Source: an uncultured Spartobacteria bacterium
GTDB taxonomy: Bacteria > Verrucomicrobiota > Verrucomicrobiia > Chthoniobacterales > Chthoniobacteraceae
Direction: 5' to 3'
Assembly (NCBI GenBank): GCA_903901425.1
Contig: CAIURC010000033.1
Coordinates: 16,331-80,330 of the forward strand
DNA: 64,000 nucleotides
Shown: piece after piece, positions 8,221 to 17,356 of the stretch
How the letters are laid out: every line of letters begins with the position of its first letter
Position numbering within the stretch: position 1 is the stretch's first letter
Made by a program: the position numbers and the translations under genes
Notes under the pieces: model-generated
Told to the model about the DNA's origin: nothing
Databases searched by the model: none
The model's input: only the letters and a program-made list of their open reading frames with translations

Positions 8221-10059
8221 ATGAAGGCGAAGTTTTTTGACGCAGACAAAATGCCGGCTGCCGGCACCGAAACCGTGCCCGCTCGGAAAGACCTCCGGCC
8301 TGAAGACACCTGGGATCTTTCGCACCTTTTCCCGTCTGAGGAGGCATGGCTGGCCGGGTTCCAAAAACTCCAGCAGGAGTTCCCCGCTTTGGAACGGTTC
8401 AAAGGGCGTGTGGCGGAGTCGGCCGAAACCCTTCTGGAGTGTCTTGAACTTGAGAAGAACATCTCCCTTCAATCCGAGCGGCTCGGCCACTACGCCGGGC
8501 TGCGTTCCAGCGAGGACAGCTCTGACTCCGGCAACCTCGCCCGGGAATCGCAACTGGACAATCTCCAGACCCGGATCAACGAGTCGACGGCTTTCATCGC
8601 CCCGGAAATCATGGCGGTCAGCGACGCGGACTTTGAGCAACTGCTGGCGGCTCCCGCGCTGGCGCCATGGCGGACCAGCCTCCGCAAACACCGCCGTTAC
8701 AAGCCGCACACTCTCTCCGAACGCGAGGAACGCCTGCTGGCCTTGAGCTACAGCCCGCTCCGGGGCCATTCCGAGACGTTCTCCCAGCTCACCAACGTGG
8801 ACATGCAGTTCGGGCAGCTCACGGATTCCGCCGGCAAGGAACGTGCGCTCACGCAAAGCAGCTACTCCTCCTTCTTGGTCCAGCGCGATTCCGCCGTCCG
8901 GAAAGCGGCGTTCCACCAGTTTTACGCCGAGTTCGGGGCGCACAAGTTTACACTGGCCTCGAGCTACACGAACTCCGTCAAGGCCGACGTTTTTTCGGCC
9001 CGCGCCCGGAACTATCCGAGTGCCCGGGAAGCCGCGCTGTTCCACGACGACGTTCCGGTGTCCGTCTACGACAACCTGATCTCCACGGTCCACGCCCATC
9101 TTCCGCCGCTGTTCAAGTACTACAAACTCCGGAAACGGCTGTTGAACCTTCCCGAAATCCACCAGTACGACACCTACGTCCCGATTGTGGACCGGGTTGA
9201 GACCCGGGTTTCGTTCGATGAGGCGATTGAGAAGGTGGTTTCTTCCCTGACCCCGCTCGGGGAGGAATACTGCACCGTGCTGCGCGCTGGCCTTGCCCGG
9301 GGCCGGTGGTGTGACCGGTATGAATCGCGCGGGAAACGCAGCGGAGCATTCAGCTCGTCGTCCTACGGCAATCCGCCGTACATCTTGATGAACTACAAGG
9401 AGGACGTGTTTGCGGACATCTACACCTTGGCGCACGAAGCCGGGCACTCCATGCACACGTGGTACGCCCAGCGTTCCCAGTCGTTCCAAGACTACCATTA
9501 CCCGATATTCCTCGCCGAGGTTGCCTCCACCTTCAACGAGGAGCTTCTGACGCACGCCCTTCTTGAGCAGACTCAGGACCGGCAGCTGCGCGCCTACATC
9601 CTGAACCGGCAGATCGACGACATCCGCGGCACCATCTACCGCCAGACGATGTTCGCCGAGTTTGAAAAGGTCGCCCATGCGATTGAGGAAGCCGGCGAAC
9701 CGCTCACCCTCGAGACCCTCACCAAATCCTACCACAACCTGCTGGAGATCTACTTCGGGCCCGAGTTCGCCCTCGATCCCGAACTCGATCTGGAGTGCCT
9801 CCGGATCCCGCATTTTTACAACGCCTTCTACGTGTACAAATACGCCACCGGGCTGAGTGCCGCGATCGCACTTTCCCAGCAGGTGCTGCAGTCGGGCGAC
9901 GCCAGCCGGTATCTCGGCTTTCTCAAGAGCGGCGGTTCCCAGCTCCCGCTCCCCACGCTCGCCGCCGCCGGTGTCGACATGTCCAGTCCTGCCCCGGTGG
10001 CTGCTGCCCTCCAGCTTTTCGCGCGCCGGGTGGAGGAACTGGAGGCTTTGCTTTCATGA
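8221..10059 (+). CDS. pepF: Oligoendopeptidase F (M3 family zinc metallopeptidase)
   Basis: This 612-residue protein has the full M3B layout: an all-helical N-terminal half and a C-terminal catalytic half with the zinc site H405-E-A-G-H409 (in LAHEAGHSMHTWY). The third ligand is expected in AEVASTFNEE about 25 residues on. The enzyme hydrolyses short peptides in the cytoplasm. The frame extends to 8143, but ATG 8221 better fits the family N terminus (DLRPEDTWDLSHLF soon after). The stop overlaps the next start in ATGA, so the three genes from here to 11683 form a coupled operon. Confidence 0.92.
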   Translation: MKAKFFDADKMPAAGTETVPARKDLRPEDTWDLSHLFPSEEAWLAGFQKLQQEFPALERFKGRVAESAETLLECLELEKNISLQSERLGHYAGLRSSEDSSDSGNLARESQLDNLQTRINESTAFIAPEIMAVSDADFEQLLAAPALAPWRTSLRKHRRYKPHTLSEREERLLALSYSPLRGHSETFSQLTNVDMQFGQLTDSAGKERALTQSSYSSFLVQRDSAVRKAAFHQFYAEFGAHKFTLASSYTNSVKADVFSARARNYPSAREAALFHDDVPVSVYDNLISTVHAHLPPLFKYYKLRKRLLNLPEIHQYDTYVPIVDRVETRVSFDEAIEKVVSSLTPLGEEYCTVLRAGLARGRWCDRYESRGKRSGAFSSSSYGNPPYILMNYKEDVFADIYTLAHEAGHSMHTWYAQRSQSFQDYHYPIFLAEVASTFNEELLTHALLEQTQDRQLRAYILNRQIDDIRGTIYRQTMFAEFEKVAHAIEEAGEPLTLETLTKSYHNLLEIYFGPEFALDPELDLECLRIPHFYNAFYVYKYATGLSAAIALSQQVLQSGDASRYLGFLKSGGSQLPLPTLAAAGVDMSSPAPVAAALQLFARRVEELEALLS

Positions 10060-10538
10060 CGTTTGATCCCACCGAAAAAATCGTGCTCGCGGCTCAAGGC
10101 TACTCGGAGCTTGGAATGCACGACGAAGCCTTGGCGGAACTGGATTCGCTTCCCAAAAAATCGCAGGCGCTCCTGGCAGTGCTCGAGACCCGGGTGATTG
10201 TGCTCATGCACGCCAAGCGCTGGGAAGCTGCCCTTGAGGCGAGTTACAAACTGTGCAAAGCCGACCCCGACCGGTCGCATTCGTTCATCCACGCAGCCTT
10301 CTGTCTCCATGAACTTGGCCGCACGGCCGATGCGAGGGATATGCTCCTTTCCGGCCCTCCTGGGCTCCACCGGCTCCCGACGTTCCACTACAACCTCGCC
10401 TGTTACGAGTGCCAGCTGGGCAACCTTGACCTCGCACGGGCCCACCTCCAGCGCAGCATCCAGCTCGACAAAACGTTCCGGCAACTCGCCAAGACTGATC
10501 CCGATCTCCAGGCGCTCCGGAACGCTCCGGAAAAATGA
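10056..10538 (+). CDS. TPR-like helical-repeat protein
   Basis: This 160-residue soluble protein is predicted to be made of paired helices. Stretches such as GYSELGMHDEALAELDSL, AFCLHELGRTADARDML and NLACYECQLGNLDLARAHL follow the tetratricopeptide spacing (W/L-G-Y-A-F-A-P type). It has no signal peptide. It starts inside the pepF stop (ATGA) and ends in an ATGA overlap with the serine hydrolase gene, so it is translated with both. It is likely a protein-binding adaptor; its partner is unknown. Confidence 0.75.
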   Translation: MTFDPTEKIVLAAQGYSELGMHDEALAELDSLPKKSQALLAVLETRVIVLMHAKRWEAALEASYKLCKADPDRSHSFIHAAFCLHELGRTADARDMLLSGPPGLHRLPTFHYNLACYECQLGNLDLARAHLQRSIQLDKTFRQLAKTDPDLQALRNAPEK

Positions 10539-11683
10539 ACCCAGAGGATCTCCGTTCACTCTTCGCCGACAATTTTGCGGCGCTCGGCGAACTTGGCGCT
10601 TCGGTCAGCGTCTGGAAAGAAGACCGCGAGATTCTCGGCCTTGCCGGTGGTTTTCAGGATCCGGAACAGGCGCATCCGTGGGGACCGGAAACCCGGATTC
10701 TTTTCTGGTCTGCCACGAAGGGGCTGGCTGCGGCGACCACCCTGCACGCGCTCCAGTGCGAGTCGATCCGGCTCGAGCGCAAAGTGTCGTCACTCTGGCC
10801 TGCATTTGCCGCCGACGGAAAACAGGATGTGACGCTGTCCCAGTTGATGTCCCACCAGGCGGGCCTTGCCGCCCTGAGCCGGAACGTGCCTGTTCAGGAC
10901 CATGAACAGGTTGCGGATGCATTGGCTGCGGAACCCCCGAACTGGGCGCCCGGCTCCCGGCACGGCTACCATCCGCGCACGTTCGGTTTCCTGCTCGACG
11001 AAGTGGTCCGGCGCGTCACGGGGCTTCCCCTGGCCGCTTACTGGCGTCAGACGTTCGCCGAGCCGCTTCAACTCGACCTCTGGATTGGGATCGATCCGGA
11101 CCTTGCGGATTCCGTTGCCCCGGTTTTTCCGGCCCGGTCTGGGCCGCCGAAGAACGATCCATTTTACACTGCGTTTCTGACTCCAGGCTCGTTGACAGCG
11201 CGCGCGTTTGCCTCACCGAAGGGGCTGCACAACGCTGCGAGTATGAACACCCGGGAAGCGAGAACCGCTGCCTACCCAGGTTTTGGGGGGATCGGCACGG
11301 CCTCAGCCCTGGCGAAGTTTTACCTGATGCTGGCGCAGGACGGTTCCTTTCAAGGACGCACCTATTTCAAAACCCAGACGCTGGAGCTGATGCGCAGGCC
11401 GATTGTCTCGGGGGACGATGCGGTGCTTTTGATGCCCACAGCGTTTTCCGCAGGGTTCATGCAGGACCCTGTGGACTCTGCGGGCCACAAGACCCGGCAC
11501 ACGTTTGGCCCTTCGCCCCGGGCTTTTGGGCATCCCGGCGCGGGTGGTTCGCTCGGGTTCGCGGACCCGGACGCGGGGCTGGGATTCGCCTACGTGATGA
11601 ACCAGATGGCACCCGGAGTCCTGCCGAACCCGCGTTGCCAGCGGCTAGTGCATTCCCTTTACGGAGGACCGGCGACGCCCTGA
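10535..11683 (+). CDS. Serine hydrolase of the beta-lactamase/DD-peptidase (class C) family
   Basis: This 382-residue protein has the catalytic S59-x-x-K62 in FWSATKG, a Tyr motif in YHPRTFGFLLDE, and a final HPGAGGSLGF segment standing where the KTG-like motif normally sits. These mark EstB-like esterases and beta-lactamase-related hydrolases rather than true beta-lactamases. No signal peptide is evident, so it probably acts on esters or amides in the cytoplasm. The natural substrate is unknown. It is the last gene of the pepF operon. Confidence 0.82.
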   Translation: MNPEDLRSLFADNFAALGELGASVSVWKEDREILGLAGGFQDPEQAHPWGPETRILFWSATKGLAAATTLHALQCESIRLERKVSSLWPAFAADGKQDVTLSQLMSHQAGLAALSRNVPVQDHEQVADALAAEPPNWAPGSRHGYHPRTFGFLLDEVVRRVTGLPLAAYWRQTFAEPLQLDLWIGIDPDLADSVAPVFPARSGPPKNDPFYTAFLTPGSLTARAFASPKGLHNAASMNTREARTAAYPGFGGIGTASALAKFYLMLAQDGSFQGRTYFKTQTLELMRRPIVSGDDAVLLMPTAFSAGFMQDPVDSAGHKTRHTFGPSPRAFGHPGAGGSLGFADPDAGLGFAYVMNQMAPGVLPNPRCQRLVHSLYGGPATP

Positions 11684-11757
11684 ACGCAGCAAGATTCGGA
11701 TTGCGCTCCGCCCCAGAGTTCTCCCAGAGGTCCAACGAAAAGCGCAGCCACATCTCT

Positions 11758-13542
11758 TCAGGGATCCAAATCGCGGATGTGAATGTGAAGATTTTTCCAG
11801 CGGCGCTCCAAACCCGCCACGGTCTCCTTGGAAATCTGGGTGTCTGCGATATTCAGTGCACGCAAATTGTTCGCCGCAGCGCGCTGAATGGCGTCCACCG
11901 ACCGATCTGAGACGGGTGCACCCGCCACATCCAGATCCCTCAATCCACGGATGGCCAGAAGCTCTTGGAAGACTTCATCGCGCAGACCGGGCGAACGGCA
12001 ATCGAGCTTCCTGAGCCGGTGCATCTTGGCGATGGCGCGTGCCATCTCCACGCTGGTCTCGGTCACCTGCAAGGAAAGCTGTTCCAGCCCTCTGAACTGC
12101 TCCGCCAGAACTTCCGCATCGTGGGGCGCAAAAACTTTTCCATGGATCGACAAATGCTTGAGCTTGGGAAAGAGCTCGGCTGTCAACGCTGCTTGGGCAG
12201 CGAATTCCGGGCTGTCCGAAATCAGAATTCCAAACCCTTCCACGGGGTTCCGGCTTAAGCCCGCCAGGCCCTCCCGCGGCCATGGTCCTTCAAACAGGTA
12301 CAATTTCTTCAGATGCCGAAACCCGCCCCAGGATGGCAGGACGGCCGGAGTCAAGGCGGTGGCATCGACCGCCAGAGATTCCAGCCGTTCGAATCTGGCC
12401 ATTTCACGCCCGGCTGCGTCGTCCATTTGGGAACGGGCGAGGCGCAAATGCTGCAAATTTGGCACCCCGGCTGCCACCCCTTGAAAAAACTCGGCTGAAA
12501 GTCCCCCGCAGGTTGTCAGTTCCAACGTCCGCAGATCGGAACAACGCCCGATCCAACCGCCCACCTGGGCGTCCAGAGTTGTGTCGGAGATGTAGAGCGT
12601 CTGCAACTGGCGCAGGCCAGCAAGGAAAGACCAGTCCTCAGGCACCACCTCGAAGCCCCATACCCGCAGGTGGATCAAACCTTGGAAACGGCTGAGCTGG
12701 CGGAGTTCCCCGGGGAGAAGCCCGCGCCCAAAACCTGGCCGGGTCAGCTTCACACACCAGAAATCAACCTTGCCCCCGGGCAGGTCACCCACTTTTTCCA
12801 AAAACTGCGTCCTACCTTTTCGCCGGACCTCAATTGTGCCATTTCCGTCCAACACCCATTTCACGGCCTCCTCCAATTCTTTGCGCGTCACCGGCGCCCC
12901 CGTTTCCGGGTATGCACCTCCAGGGCTCGTCCCCCTTTCGCGGGCCGCCTCGGGAGCCGAAACCCGGTCTCCCCGGTGGATTTCCCACATCCGGGGCAGC
13001 CAGACCGACACCAGTTCCTGCCGGCCCGCCAACACCCGGCGCACCTCTCCCTCCAGATTCCTCTCAGTCAACTGCTTTGCCCCCTGCACAAGCGCCGATT
13101 CAAATTCCAACACCAGTTTCCGAGAAGCCTCGTCCCAGGCCCGGTTGAGCTCAGGCAAGCGTTCCCGGTAAATCCGGCGGGCCCGGCGCAGAATCTCGAG
13201 GCTGGTATCCTGATCGTCCGTCGGCATCCGCCAAGATTCCGCGGGTACCCGCTCGGATTCCTGCCGGAAAACCGCTGCCGCCTGCTTGTCTCCGGCGCGT
13301 TCGGCATCCTTGAGCGCCAACTGGACTTGTTCCGCGTACGCCAGCTTGGCCTCTGCAACTCCCGCCGCGTATGCGTCCACCACGCGCTCCCGATAGGCCT
13401 TTTCAAATCCCGCCTTCAATTCCGTCATCCAGCCGGTTACGGAGGCGTCCGCGGTGTTTGCGGGAGATTCCTCGGCGCGGACCATTGCGCAAAACGCTGT
13501 CGCACAGACCATCACGAACATCTGGAGCGTGCGCGACCTCAT
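11758..13542 (-). CDS. Secreted coiled-coil/leucine-rich-repeat array protein 1
   Basis: This 594-residue protein is the last member of a six-gene tandem array. It starts with a signal peptide of about 23 residues (LQMFVMVCATAFCAMVRA). A highly charged helical domain follows to about residue 190, including FEKAYRERVVDAY, AERAGDKQAA and DDQDTSLE. After a short linker comes the segment LEEAVKWVLDGNG...EKVGDLPGGKVDFW, which resembles the strand preceding LRRs in PVC-group kinases. The remaining 330 residues are irregular LRRs, for example LRTLELTTCGGLSAEFF and RDLDVAGAPVSDRSVDAI. It has no recognised catalytic domain. Probably exported; role unknown. Confidence 0.85.
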   Translation of the reverse strand: MRSRTLQMFVMVCATAFCAMVRAEESPANTADASVTGWMTELKAGFEKAYRERVVDAYAAGVAEAKLAYAEQVQLALKDAERAGDKQAAAVFRQESERVPAESWRMPTDDQDTSLEILRRARRIYRERLPELNRAWDEASRKLVLEFESALVQGAKQLTERNLEGEVRRVLAGRQELVSVWLPRMWEIHRGDRVSAPEAARERGTSPGGAYPETGAPVTRKELEEAVKWVLDGNGTIEVRRKGRTQFLEKVGDLPGGKVDFWCVKLTRPGFGRGLLPGELRQLSRFQGLIHLRVWGFEVVPEDWSFLAGLRQLQTLYISDTTLDAQVGGWIGRCSDLRTLELTTCGGLSAEFFQGVAAGVPNLQHLRLARSQMDDAAGREMARFERLESLAVDATALTPAVLPSWGGFRHLKKLYLFEGPWPREGLAGLSRNPVEGFGILISDSPEFAAQAALTAELFPKLKHLSIHGKVFAPHDAEVLAEQFRGLEQLSLQVTETSVEMARAIAKMHRLRKLDCRSPGLRDEVFQELLAIRGLRDLDVAGAPVSDRSVDAIQRAAANNLRALNIADTQISKETVAGLERRWKNLHIHIRDLDP

Positions 13543-13556
13543 CAGGGTCCGGGAAT

Positions 13557-13593
13557 CTTAGCGCCGCTGCGATGGCGAGGCCAAGCTCCTTCT
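13557..13593 (-). promoter_or_regulatory. Conserved array promoter, copy 1
   Basis: Read on the minus strand: AGAAGGAGCTTGG, in which CTTGGC serves as a -35 hexamer, a 17-base spacer, then GCTAAG as a -10 hexamer. It ends 14 bases before the ATG of array protein 1. The same 13-mer and the exact 17-base spacing recur before three other array genes, while the spacers differ in sequence. There is no Shine-Dalgarno sequence between it and the start, so the transcript may be nearly leaderless. Confidence 0.6.
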
Positions 13594-13681
13594 CAGAAGA
13601 GGATTCTGATTCCAGGCAGCGGATGGATTCAGCACCTGCCGGATCCATGCCCCTCGCCTGCCGCAATAGTCCCATCCCGGC

Positions 13682-15415
13682 CTATGGGATCCAGCCGATC
13701 TGGGTTGGAACCGTACGCAGAGAGAGCCCATTGAGCCCGGCCCGGTGGATCGCCTCGGTGGATTGGTCCGAGACAAGTGTGCCCGCGACATCCAGTTCCC
13801 TCAGGCTGCGGATCGTAAGAAGCTCCTTGAACACGTCGTCCCCCAAACCCGGAGCACGACAGATCAGGATCCGGAGATGCGGCAGCCTTGCGACCGCTTT
13901 TGCCGCCTCCACATTCAACTCGACCCATTGCAGGTTCAGTCCCTCCAAGTTTCTGAGGTTCTCCACAATAGCCAGTGCATGAGGCACGCTCAATTTTTTG
14001 CCTTTGAGTTCAAGGGCCTTCAGCTTGGGAAACAGCTCCCCCATCAAAGCCACCTGCACCGGAAACTCGGGATGATTCGCATCCAAAAAACCCATCTTTT
14101 CAATCGGATGACGTTTCAACGCCTCGAGCACCTCCCGTGACCAATCCCCGTCAGACCAGACCAGCGAATGCAGGGCGCGGAGCCCAGTCCAGACGGGAAG
14201 GACTGCCGGGGTTAACCCAGTCCCATCCACAGTTAAAACCTCGAGCCGCTCCAACCCGCCCAACTCCATCCCGGCTTCATCCGGCACCCGGGAGCGGGTG
14301 AGTTTGAGATCCTTTAACCCGGGAACACCCGCAGCGATCTGCCTGAAAAACTCGGGCGTCAGGCCTTCACAATCCCCCAATTCCAGAGCCCGTAATTTCT
14401 TGCACTGCGCCATCCACCCCGCCGCCCAGGTATCCAAACGCATTTGGCTCAAATGCAAAATCTCCAACTGACGGAGCCCGGCAAGAAAGGGCCAATCCTC
14501 GGCGGCAAGATTGAATCCTCCAAGATACAGCTGTTGAAGACTCCGGAACTGTCCCAACCGACGGATCTCCCCAGGTTTTAATACCCGATCGAACCTTTCC
14601 CGGTTGAGGGAGACGGAAAAGAACTCAAATTTGCCCTTGGGCAAGTCGCCCACTTTTTGCAGCAACTGCACCCTGCCATTTTGCCGGACATGGATCCTGC
14701 CGTTACCGGAAAGCACCCATTTCACAGTCTCCTCAAGATCCTTTCGGCTCACTGGCGCGCCCGTTTCCGGGTATCCGTCCATGGAACCCGCCCCCTTTTC
14801 ACCGATTCCATCGGGTGCCGAGAGTCGGTCTCCGCGGTGGATCTCCCACATCTGGGGCAGCCAGACCGAAACCAACTCCTGCCGGCACGCCAAGACCCGG
14901 CGGACCTCGCCCTCCAGATTCTTCCCAGCCAACCGCTGCGCTCCCTGCACCAGCGCGGATTCGAATTCCGAGGTGAGTTTCCGAGAAGCCTCGTCCCAGG
15001 CCCGGTTGAGTTCAGGCACCTTTTCCCGGTAGACCCGGCGTGCCCGGCGCAGAGTTTCAAGGCTGGTGTCCTGGTCGTCCGGGGGCATCCGCCAAGCTTC
15101 CTCCGCTGCCCGCTCGGATTCCTGGCGGAAAACCACCGCCGCCTGCTTGTCTCCGGCGCGTTCGGCCTCCTTGAGCGCCAACTGGATTTGGTCCAGATAG
15201 TCCTGTTTTGCCTCCGCCAAACCCGCCGCGTACGCATCCACCACGCGCTCCCGGTAGGCCTTTTCGAATCCCGCCTTCAATTCTGACAACCAGGCGGTCA
15301 CAGACGCGTCCACGGGAGCGTCCACGGGCGCTAAAGACGCCACCTGCGCGGCGCACAGGCTTGGGAGCGACGCCATGCGCAGCACCAAGAACATCTGGAG
15401 CACAAACCGCCTCAT
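13682..15415 (-). CDS. Secreted coiled-coil/leucine-rich-repeat array protein 2
   Basis: This 577-residue paralogue has the same domain order as its neighbours: signal peptide (FVLQMFLVLRMASLPSLCAA), charged helical domain, linker, EETVKWVLSGNG segment, LRR tail. The frame opens earlier, but ATG 15415 is chosen because it yields the paralogues' signal peptide and sits 12 bases after the conserved promoter element. LRR-like units include RALELGDCEGLTPEFF, LKLTRSRVPDEAG and LRELDVAGTLVSDQSTEA. It diverges from its neighbours mostly in the linker and LRR regions. Confidence 0.85.
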   Translation of the reverse strand: MRRFVLQMFLVLRMASLPSLCAAQVASLAPVDAPVDASVTAWLSELKAGFEKAYRERVVDAYAAGLAEAKQDYLDQIQLALKEAERAGDKQAAVVFRQESERAAEEAWRMPPDDQDTSLETLRRARRVYREKVPELNRAWDEASRKLTSEFESALVQGAQRLAGKNLEGEVRRVLACRQELVSVWLPQMWEIHRGDRLSAPDGIGEKGAGSMDGYPETGAPVSRKDLEETVKWVLSGNGRIHVRQNGRVQLLQKVGDLPKGKFEFFSVSLNRERFDRVLKPGEIRRLGQFRSLQQLYLGGFNLAAEDWPFLAGLRQLEILHLSQMRLDTWAAGWMAQCKKLRALELGDCEGLTPEFFRQIAAGVPGLKDLKLTRSRVPDEAGMELGGLERLEVLTVDGTGLTPAVLPVWTGLRALHSLVWSDGDWSREVLEALKRHPIEKMGFLDANHPEFPVQVALMGELFPKLKALELKGKKLSVPHALAIVENLRNLEGLNLQWVELNVEAAKAVARLPHLRILICRAPGLGDDVFKELLTIRSLRELDVAGTLVSDQSTEAIHRAGLNGLSLRTVPTQIGWIP

Positions 15416-15427
15416 GTGATCAAAGAG

Positions 15428-15464
15428 CCTAGCGTCTTTGACAGGGCAACACCAAGCTCCTTCT
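15428..15464 (-). promoter_or_regulatory. Conserved array promoter, copy 2
   Basis: On the minus strand AGAAGGAGCTTGG (with CTTGGT as -35) is followed by a 17-base spacer and GCTAGG, ending 12 bases before ATG 15415. The 13-mer is identical to the other three copies. Confidence 0.6.
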
Positions 15465-15485
15465 GGAGCCCCCACCCCTCGCGGT

Positions 15486-17282
15486 CTACCGCTCCAAACG
15501 AACCTCAGCGGACAATCCACGCAGGGACACCCCCTTGGCCCGGCGCTGTAGACTGGAACGGGCTCCACTCGAAATCTGCGTCCCGGTGACGTCCAACACC
15601 CGCAATCCGTTCATCCCGGCATGGAGAATGGCCTCAGCGGACTGGTCGGACACCCCCGTGTAAGCCACGTCCAACTCCCGCAATGTGCGGATCGCCAAAA
15701 ACTCCTGAAACAACTCGTCCCCGACGCCCGAAGCCCGGCAGCAAAGGACCCGGAGACGGGGCAGCTTGGCCAGAATTTTGACTGCCTCCAGGCTGGGCAG
15801 CGCCCACTGCAGGTTCAAGACTTCCAAAGCGTTACAATGCTCCAGCAACGCCTGCGCCTGATTTGCTTGGAACTCTTTTCCTCTGAGGTCGAGCTGCTTC
15901 AGCTTTGGAAACTGTTTTCCCAACAGCGCAAGCTGAGCCGGGAGCTCCGGGTCGTCCGCATCCAGAAAGCCCAACCTTTCAATCGGACTCCGGCTCAGAG
16001 CCTCCAGTCCCTCTCTCGGCCATGGCCCGTCAAAGAGCCACAGCTTCTTCAGGTGCCGGAACCCGGCCCAGGAGGGCAGGACGGCGGGGGACAGCCCGGT
16101 GGAATCGACCGCCAGCGCCTCCAGCCGTCCAAACCGAGCCAGTTCGATCCCGGCCGTGTCTTGGACTCTGGAACCCGTCATCCGCAGGTCCAGCAGACCT
16201 GGAACAGCGGCAGCCAGCGCACTGAAAAACTCCGGGGAAAGCCCCTCGCAGCCCGTCAATTCCAAATGGCTCAGAGCCGAACACTGGCTCAGCCAGCGAC
16301 CCAACCGGGCATCCAAACTCGCACCACTGATGTAGACTGTCTGCAAACGATGCAAGCCGGCCAGAAAACCCCAGTCCTCCGTGGGCACTGAGAATGCCCA
16401 GACCCCCAAATGCATCAAATTTTGGAACCGGCCAAGCTGCTGCAACTCCCCGGGCTGAAGGGCGCGGCCAAAAGTATGCCGATTCAGATGCACCGACCAG
16501 AATTCCACCTTGCCTCCGGGCAGATCACCCACTTTTTCCAGGAACTGAACCTGGTTGTTGCGTCGGATTTGGATTGTGCCTTTGCCCTCTAGAACCCATT
16601 TCACAGTCTCCTCCAATTCCTTCCGACTCACGCTCACTCCGTTTGCGGAGGGGACTCCCCCACCGCCTTCCCTTCGGCGGGCGACTCCATCAGCCACCGG
16701 CACCTGCGTTCCCCGGTGGCGCTCCCACATCTGCGGCAGCCACACTGCCACCAGTTCGCGCCGGCACGCCAACACCCGGCGGACCTCGCTGTCCAGATGC
16801 CTCGCCGTCAACCGTTGCGCGCCCTGTACTAGCGCCGCTTCAAACTCTGCCACCAGTTTCCGCGAGGCCTCGTCCCAAGCCCGGTTGAGCTCGGGCACCC
16901 GTTCCCGGTAGATCCGGCGTGCTCTGCGCAGGGTCTCGAGGCTGGTGTCTTGGTCGTCCAGCGGCATCCGCCAGTCCTCCGCCACCACCCGCTCGGATTC
17001 CTGTTTGAAAACCACCGCCGCCTGCCTGTCCCCGGCGCGTTCGGCATCCTTGAGCGCCAGCTGGATCTGTTCTGCATATTCCTTTCTGGCCTCTTCCAAC
17101 CCCGCTTTGTGAACATCCACCACGCGTTCCCGGTAGGCTTTTTCGAATCCCGCCTTCATCTCCAACAACCAGGCGGTCACCGAAGTATCCGAGGGCTTGG
17201 TATTTGCCTCCTGCGCACCGCTTAGGCCTGAAAACCAACCCGCGCAAAGCACCACGAACAACTGGAGGACCCGGGTCTGCAT
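15486..17282 (-). CDS. Secreted coiled-coil/leucine-rich-repeat array protein 3
   Basis: This 598-residue paralogue begins MQTRVLQLFVVLCAGWFSGL, a clear signal peptide nearly identical to that of array protein 4. The charged helical domain (FEKAYRERVVDVHKAGLEEA, AERAGDRQAAVVF) is followed by a Gly-rich linker, the EETVKWVLEGKG segment and an LRR tail such as LSHLELTGCEGLSPEFF and LDVAYTGVSDQSAEA. It is closest to protein 4, suggesting a recent duplication. No catalytic residues are recognised. Confidence 0.85.
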   Translation of the reverse strand: MQTRVLQLFVVLCAGWFSGLSGAQEANTKPSDTSVTAWLLEMKAGFEKAYRERVVDVHKAGLEEARKEYAEQIQLALKDAERAGDRQAAVVFKQESERVVAEDWRMPLDDQDTSLETLRRARRIYRERVPELNRAWDEASRKLVAEFEAALVQGAQRLTARHLDSEVRRVLACRRELVAVWLPQMWERHRGTQVPVADGVARRREGGGGVPSANGVSVSRKELEETVKWVLEGKGTIQIRRNNQVQFLEKVGDLPGGKVEFWSVHLNRHTFGRALQPGELQQLGRFQNLMHLGVWAFSVPTEDWGFLAGLHRLQTVYISGASLDARLGRWLSQCSALSHLELTGCEGLSPEFFSALAAAVPGLLDLRMTGSRVQDTAGIELARFGRLEALAVDSTGLSPAVLPSWAGFRHLKKLWLFDGPWPREGLEALSRSPIERLGFLDADDPELPAQLALLGKQFPKLKQLDLRGKEFQANQAQALLEHCNALEVLNLQWALPSLEAVKILAKLPRLRVLCCRASGVGDELFQEFLAIRTLRELDVAYTGVSDQSAEAILHAGMNGLRVLDVTGTQISSGARSSLQRRAKGVSLRGLSAEVRLER

Positions 17283-17296
17283 CTCGGTCCGGTGAC

Positions 17297-17333
17297 TCTA
17301 GCATGCCGAGATTCGCAAGCCCAAGCTCCTTCT
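17297..17333 (-). promoter_or_regulatory. Conserved array promoter, copy 3
   Basis: On the minus strand AGAAGGAGCTTGG (CTTGGG as -35), a 17-base spacer and GCTAGA end 14 bases before ATG 17282. The 13-mer and the spacer length match the other copies exactly. Confidence 0.6.
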
Positions 17334-17356
17334 GGAAGAAAGCTTCCCTACGCGCG

